Shown here in pieces: positions 43,012 through 64,000 of a DNA stretch of 64,000 nucleotides. The position numbers and the translations under genes are program-made. The notes beneath the pieces were generated by a model. It had not been told where the DNA came from and ran no database searches. It saw nothing but the letters and a program-made list of their open reading frames with translations. The DNA is taken from contig NC_077227.1 of the NCBI RefSeq assembly GCF_027887165.1, positions 70,629,252-70,693,251 of the forward strand, in the 5' to 3' direction. Source of the DNA: Monodelphis domestica (lineage: Eukaryota > Chordata > Mammalia > Didelphimorphia > Didelphidae). How positions within the stretch are numbered: position 1 is the first letter of the stretch; the number at the start of each line of letters is the position of its first letter.

Positions 43012-43861
43012 CTTGTCCAAAAGTTTCCCTTTTTATTATTTACATTGGAGGGCACTAAGTCTATACATGCCAGGTTTGAGAATGCACAGTTGGATTTGGA
43101 AGCCCTTCCCTAAAAGGGGAAAGAGTCCTACCTTTGGACTGAGTTTCTATAATCCTCAGTGAGAGCACTCTGGAGACTTCCTCCTCGGTCGCACAATTGG
43201 CTCTTTTCAGTCCAAAAACTATCATTGCTACAGATCACAGCCAGCCGTCTGAGGCGCTAACTCGGGACCTTGACAGTCTTTGCTAGGATGAAAGCTTTTC
43301 TTATTTTCAAAACACTTGTGGGAGGGGTCTAGCTCTGCAGATTTGTGCTGTGCGCCTGGCTAAAGGGGCGCTTTCTAAGGATTCGGGCTGCATCGAGGAT
43401 GAGAGATTTTGACAAGGAATTGGATTTAGCACAGGGCATTCATTCCACTAGAGAGCTTGAATACGTTGAGTTGGAGTCCTGAGAGTAAGGTTTGAAAGAG
43501 TCCAAAGAGTTTGGTTGGTCTTCCTCAGGCCGCCCTCTTCATTCTTTCCAGTCAACAATGAACCCATCTTTCCTCAGGCCACTTCATGGAAGCCACCTCC
43601 TACAGGAAGTTCTCTAGGCCTGGAGGAGGCTTTTCACTAAAAGCCGTGGTCATGAATGGATTTCTCAGCCTATTTTGATAGACTTTAAGCATTTCTTCCA
43701 CTTCAGAGACAAAAGCATTGATTCTTGTCCTAAAAGGCTTGTCCTCCTGGAGGCTTCCTGGACGGCTTTTAATGAAGAGTGGAGGAGGGGAGGGGGAGGG
43801 GCTAAAATGTCTGTGGATGGGCTTCCCACGTGGTACCTGGGAGGGAAGGAGACAGGAGTTG
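43012..43861 (-). other. NR2E3: Probable NR2E3 3' UTR
   Basis: About 850 bp between the stop codon and an AATAAA on the minus strand. No transposon is recognisable in it. It shares no sequence with the proposed MYO9A 3' UTR if both genes end at their last signals. Confidence 0.6.
43032..43037 (-). terminator. Candidate NR2E3 poly(A) signal
   Basis: TTTATT on the + strand, that is AATAAA on the minus strand, about 825 bp after the stop codon and the first canonical signal seen. Confidence 0.55.
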
Positions 43862-62125
<18,264 letters not shown>

Positions 62126-62399
62126 CTGGAGGGGAGGGAAGAAGAGGACCCGACAGAGGAAGCATCTGAGCCTAGAAGAGACCCTCAGGGATTCTCAGCC
62201 CAAGGCCAGTTCCCTTGGGGCTGGACTGGTGTGACGGCCACCGGTGCAGCCCAAACTCTGGCAGAGTCAGGGGCAGCCCGAGAGAAAGATGTGATGGGAC
62301 TCCAGTGGTGATGCTTGGCGCCAGAGTCACACTGCTTGAAGACCAACCAAGGTACAGTTGTTTGGCTACCTCACGATGGAATAAATGACTTTCCAAGTT

Positions 62400-62520
62400 C
62401 TTTTCCAAAGACATTGAATGCCTACATGTACAGAACGTTATGCTAAGCACCCAAACCAAAAAACAGCCTTTGCTCTCATGGAGTTCACAGACCAATGGGG
62501 GAGGCAACACATAAATAACT
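62400..62520 (+). repeat. Recurrent marsupial repeat fragment
   Basis: AATGCCTACATGTACAGAAC, TATGCTAAGCACCC, CTCATGGAGTTCACAGACC. Confidence 0.55.
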
Positions 62521-62745
62521 GTGTGTCCAACTATTTATGACTCCACTTGGAGTTTTCTTGGCAGATACTGGAGTGATTTGCGATTTCCTTTTCTAGCTGA
62601 TTTTACAGAAAAGGAAACTGAGGCCAACAGGATTATGGGACTTGCCCAGGCTCGTACAACTAATAAATGTCTGAGGCTGAGTTTGAATAAAGATGATTCC
62701 TTCTGACTCCATGCCTGTCATTCTATCCACTGTGCCATCTAGTAC
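62519..62745 (-). mobile_element. Marsupial SINE variant
   Basis: GTGTGTCCAACTATTTATGAC, TTTTCTTGGCAGATACTGGAG, AAAGGAAACTGAGGCC, ATTCTATCCACTGTGCCATC on +, reverse of the SINE; same variant as 53336-53570. Confidence 0.88.
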
Positions 62746-63099
62746 CCCTATGTAGGAGATATATTCAGAATTAATGGAAAGTCATTTCAGTGGAGAGGTA
62801 CTTGGGGGATAGGTGAAGGAGTTCGGGAAAGAGTTCTTGTAGAAAATAGAAGTTGACCTGATTCTTGAAAGAAGTCCCATGCCTATAATTTTGGCAGGAA
62901 GAGTGAAAAACCTTTTCACCAGTGATCCCACTACTACGGAAGCCAAAGACAGAAAAGACCTTGATACAGAATAATTATAAGGAGGATCTTTGATAAAAAC
63001 AGAACACTAGTTGGTTGGTTGATACTGAACAACTTGTGGCATATGAATGCTGCACTACAAGAAATCAGGATTAAAATAAGAAATTCAAAGTATCTTGGG

Positions 63100-63297
63100 A
63101 AAATGGATGGATGGATGAATGGATGGACGGATGGATGGATGATTGAATGAATGGATGGATGGATGATTGAATGAATGGATGGATGGATGGATGATTGAAT
63201 GAATGGATGGATGGATGATTGAATGAATGGATGGATGGATGGATGGATGATTGAATGGATGGATGGATGGATGGATGGATGGATGGATGGATGGACC
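63100..63297 (+). repeat. (ATGG)n tetranucleotide array with ordered interruptions
   Basis: GATGGATG units are interrupted by GATTGAATGAAT at about 63141, 63165, 63193, 63217 and 63249, so the interruption recurs every 24-32 bp, always in multiples of four. The minus-strand His-Pro-Ser-Ile frames are artefacts. Confidence 0.95.
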
Positions 63298-63660
63298 CAG
63301 AATGAAGTAAACTGAACCAAGAGAACATACACAGTTGTGATCACCCCCCAACGAGGCAGTTGAGCTCTGATGAACTGGAATAGACAGTCTCAGTCAAGGG
63401 TCTACAGGAGTCTGTTCTAGTGGGAATTGCAAAATGCTCGATGAGTGTATTCACTCTTCAGAAATCAGCAAAAGCTACAAATCAGGACTGCATTGGCTGT
63501 TTGGGTGATTGTCTAAACTTAAGAAAATGATGGAGAAAATGTCAATAATGGAAATGAAACTTAAGTGTGTTAGGCATGCGTTTTCCCTCCAGAGAGTCTA
63601 TTGTTAAATACTGACTGCCATACCACTGTCTCAGTCCTAAAGATTAATAAGAAAATACAT
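63298..63660. other. Unassigned, possibly L1-like
   Basis: Begins AATGAAGTAAACTGAACCAAG and AGAACATACACAGTTGTG, a wording close to L1 ORF2 3' copies; the rest is not recognised. Confidence 0.4.
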
Positions 63661-63662
63661 CT

Positions 63663-63860
63663 TCAGGACATCTAAGTGGTTCAATGGATTGAGACTAGAG
63701 GCAGGAAGTCCTGGGTTCAAATCTAGCCTCAGATACTTCCTCTAGTTGTGTGACCCTGGGTAAGTCACTTAACCCCCCTTGCCTAGTCCTTACCACTCCT
63801 CTGCCTTAGAATCAATACTTATTTCCAAGACAGAAGGTACGGGTTTAAAAATAAATAAAC
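63663..63860 (+). mobile_element. Marsupial SINE
   Basis: GTCCTGGGTTCAAATCTAGC, TGTGTGACCCTGGGTAAG, TCACTTAACCCCC, CTCTGCCTTAGAATCAATAC and an A-rich tail. Confidence 0.93.
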
Positions 63861-64000
63861 ACATCTTGTCATGTGGCATCATTCATTCATTTGCTATTTT
63901 AGTTGGGTTTCTTTAAGTGTTTTTCACTGTTATAAGAAAAGTGTTCAAGAGGAAGGATGGGCATGGCAGGTTTAAGAGAAAATCACTAGATCATATAATC

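Noticed and set aside
63100..63297. CRISPR-like or satellite array
   Set aside because: Repeats are plain tetranucleotides without unique spacers, in a mammalian genome.
62934..63351. Open frames with His-Pro-Ser-Ile repeats
   Set aside because: Translation of the ATGG array; no flanking gene structure.

Overview
This window is mammalian nuclear DNA, almost certainly from a marsupial. It carries parts of two ordinary protein-coding genes arranged tail to tail, and most of the remaining sequence is transposable-element debris. The marsupial assignment rests on many copies of the tRNA-derived SINE whose head reads like 'GGCAGCTAGATGGCACAGTGG', on three related L1 elements of non-eutherian type, on abundant MIR, L2 and L3/CR1 relics, and on the intact gene pair MYO9A / NR2E3, which are also convergent neighbours in human. 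I do not assign a species.

Positions 1-42.6 kb hold the 3' end of MYO9A (unconventional myosin-IXa, a motor-RhoGAP) on the + strand. Ten coding exons between 2648 and 37834 join in one frame for 559 residues plus the stop. They encode the C1 zinc-binding domain, the whole RhoGAP domain, and a coiled-coil and low-complexity C-terminal tail. The motor and IQ exons lie to the left of the window. A repeat-poor stretch from 37835 to about 42.6 kb is probably a long 3' UTR. The last intron (24951-37358) holds a nearly full-length antisense L1 (about 25.1-31.7 kb), a probable L1 5' fragment, and a 5'-truncated L1 (about 32.6-36.1 kb).

Positions about 43.0-62.1 kb hold NR2E3 (photoreceptor-specific nuclear receptor) on the - strand. 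Exons 2-8 join in one frame from the first DNA-binding zinc finger to the AF-2 helix and stop codon at 43862. Exon 1 is not recognisable in the window. NR2E3 introns contain a CpG-rich island just before the last exon, an ERV LTR with a roughly 100-bp CT tract, a third L1 3' fragment inserted next to an L3/CR1 relic, many SINEs, and an AT-rich degenerate tandem array. The right edge (62.1-64 kb) has SINEs and an ATGG-type array.

The two genes do not form a functional pathway: MYO9A inactivates Rho GTPases at actin structures, and NR2E3 regulates rod/cone gene expression. I found no RNA gene, CRISPR array, viral gene cluster or novel multi-gene system. The best candidates for a second look are two hAT-type transposons with clear terminal inverted repeats and near-perfect 8-bp target duplications (one like the SPIN/URR1 group), the orphan CpG island in NR2E3, and non-repetitive intronic blocks that may be conserved regulatory DNA. 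Repeat family names are from recognition only and were not checked against a library.
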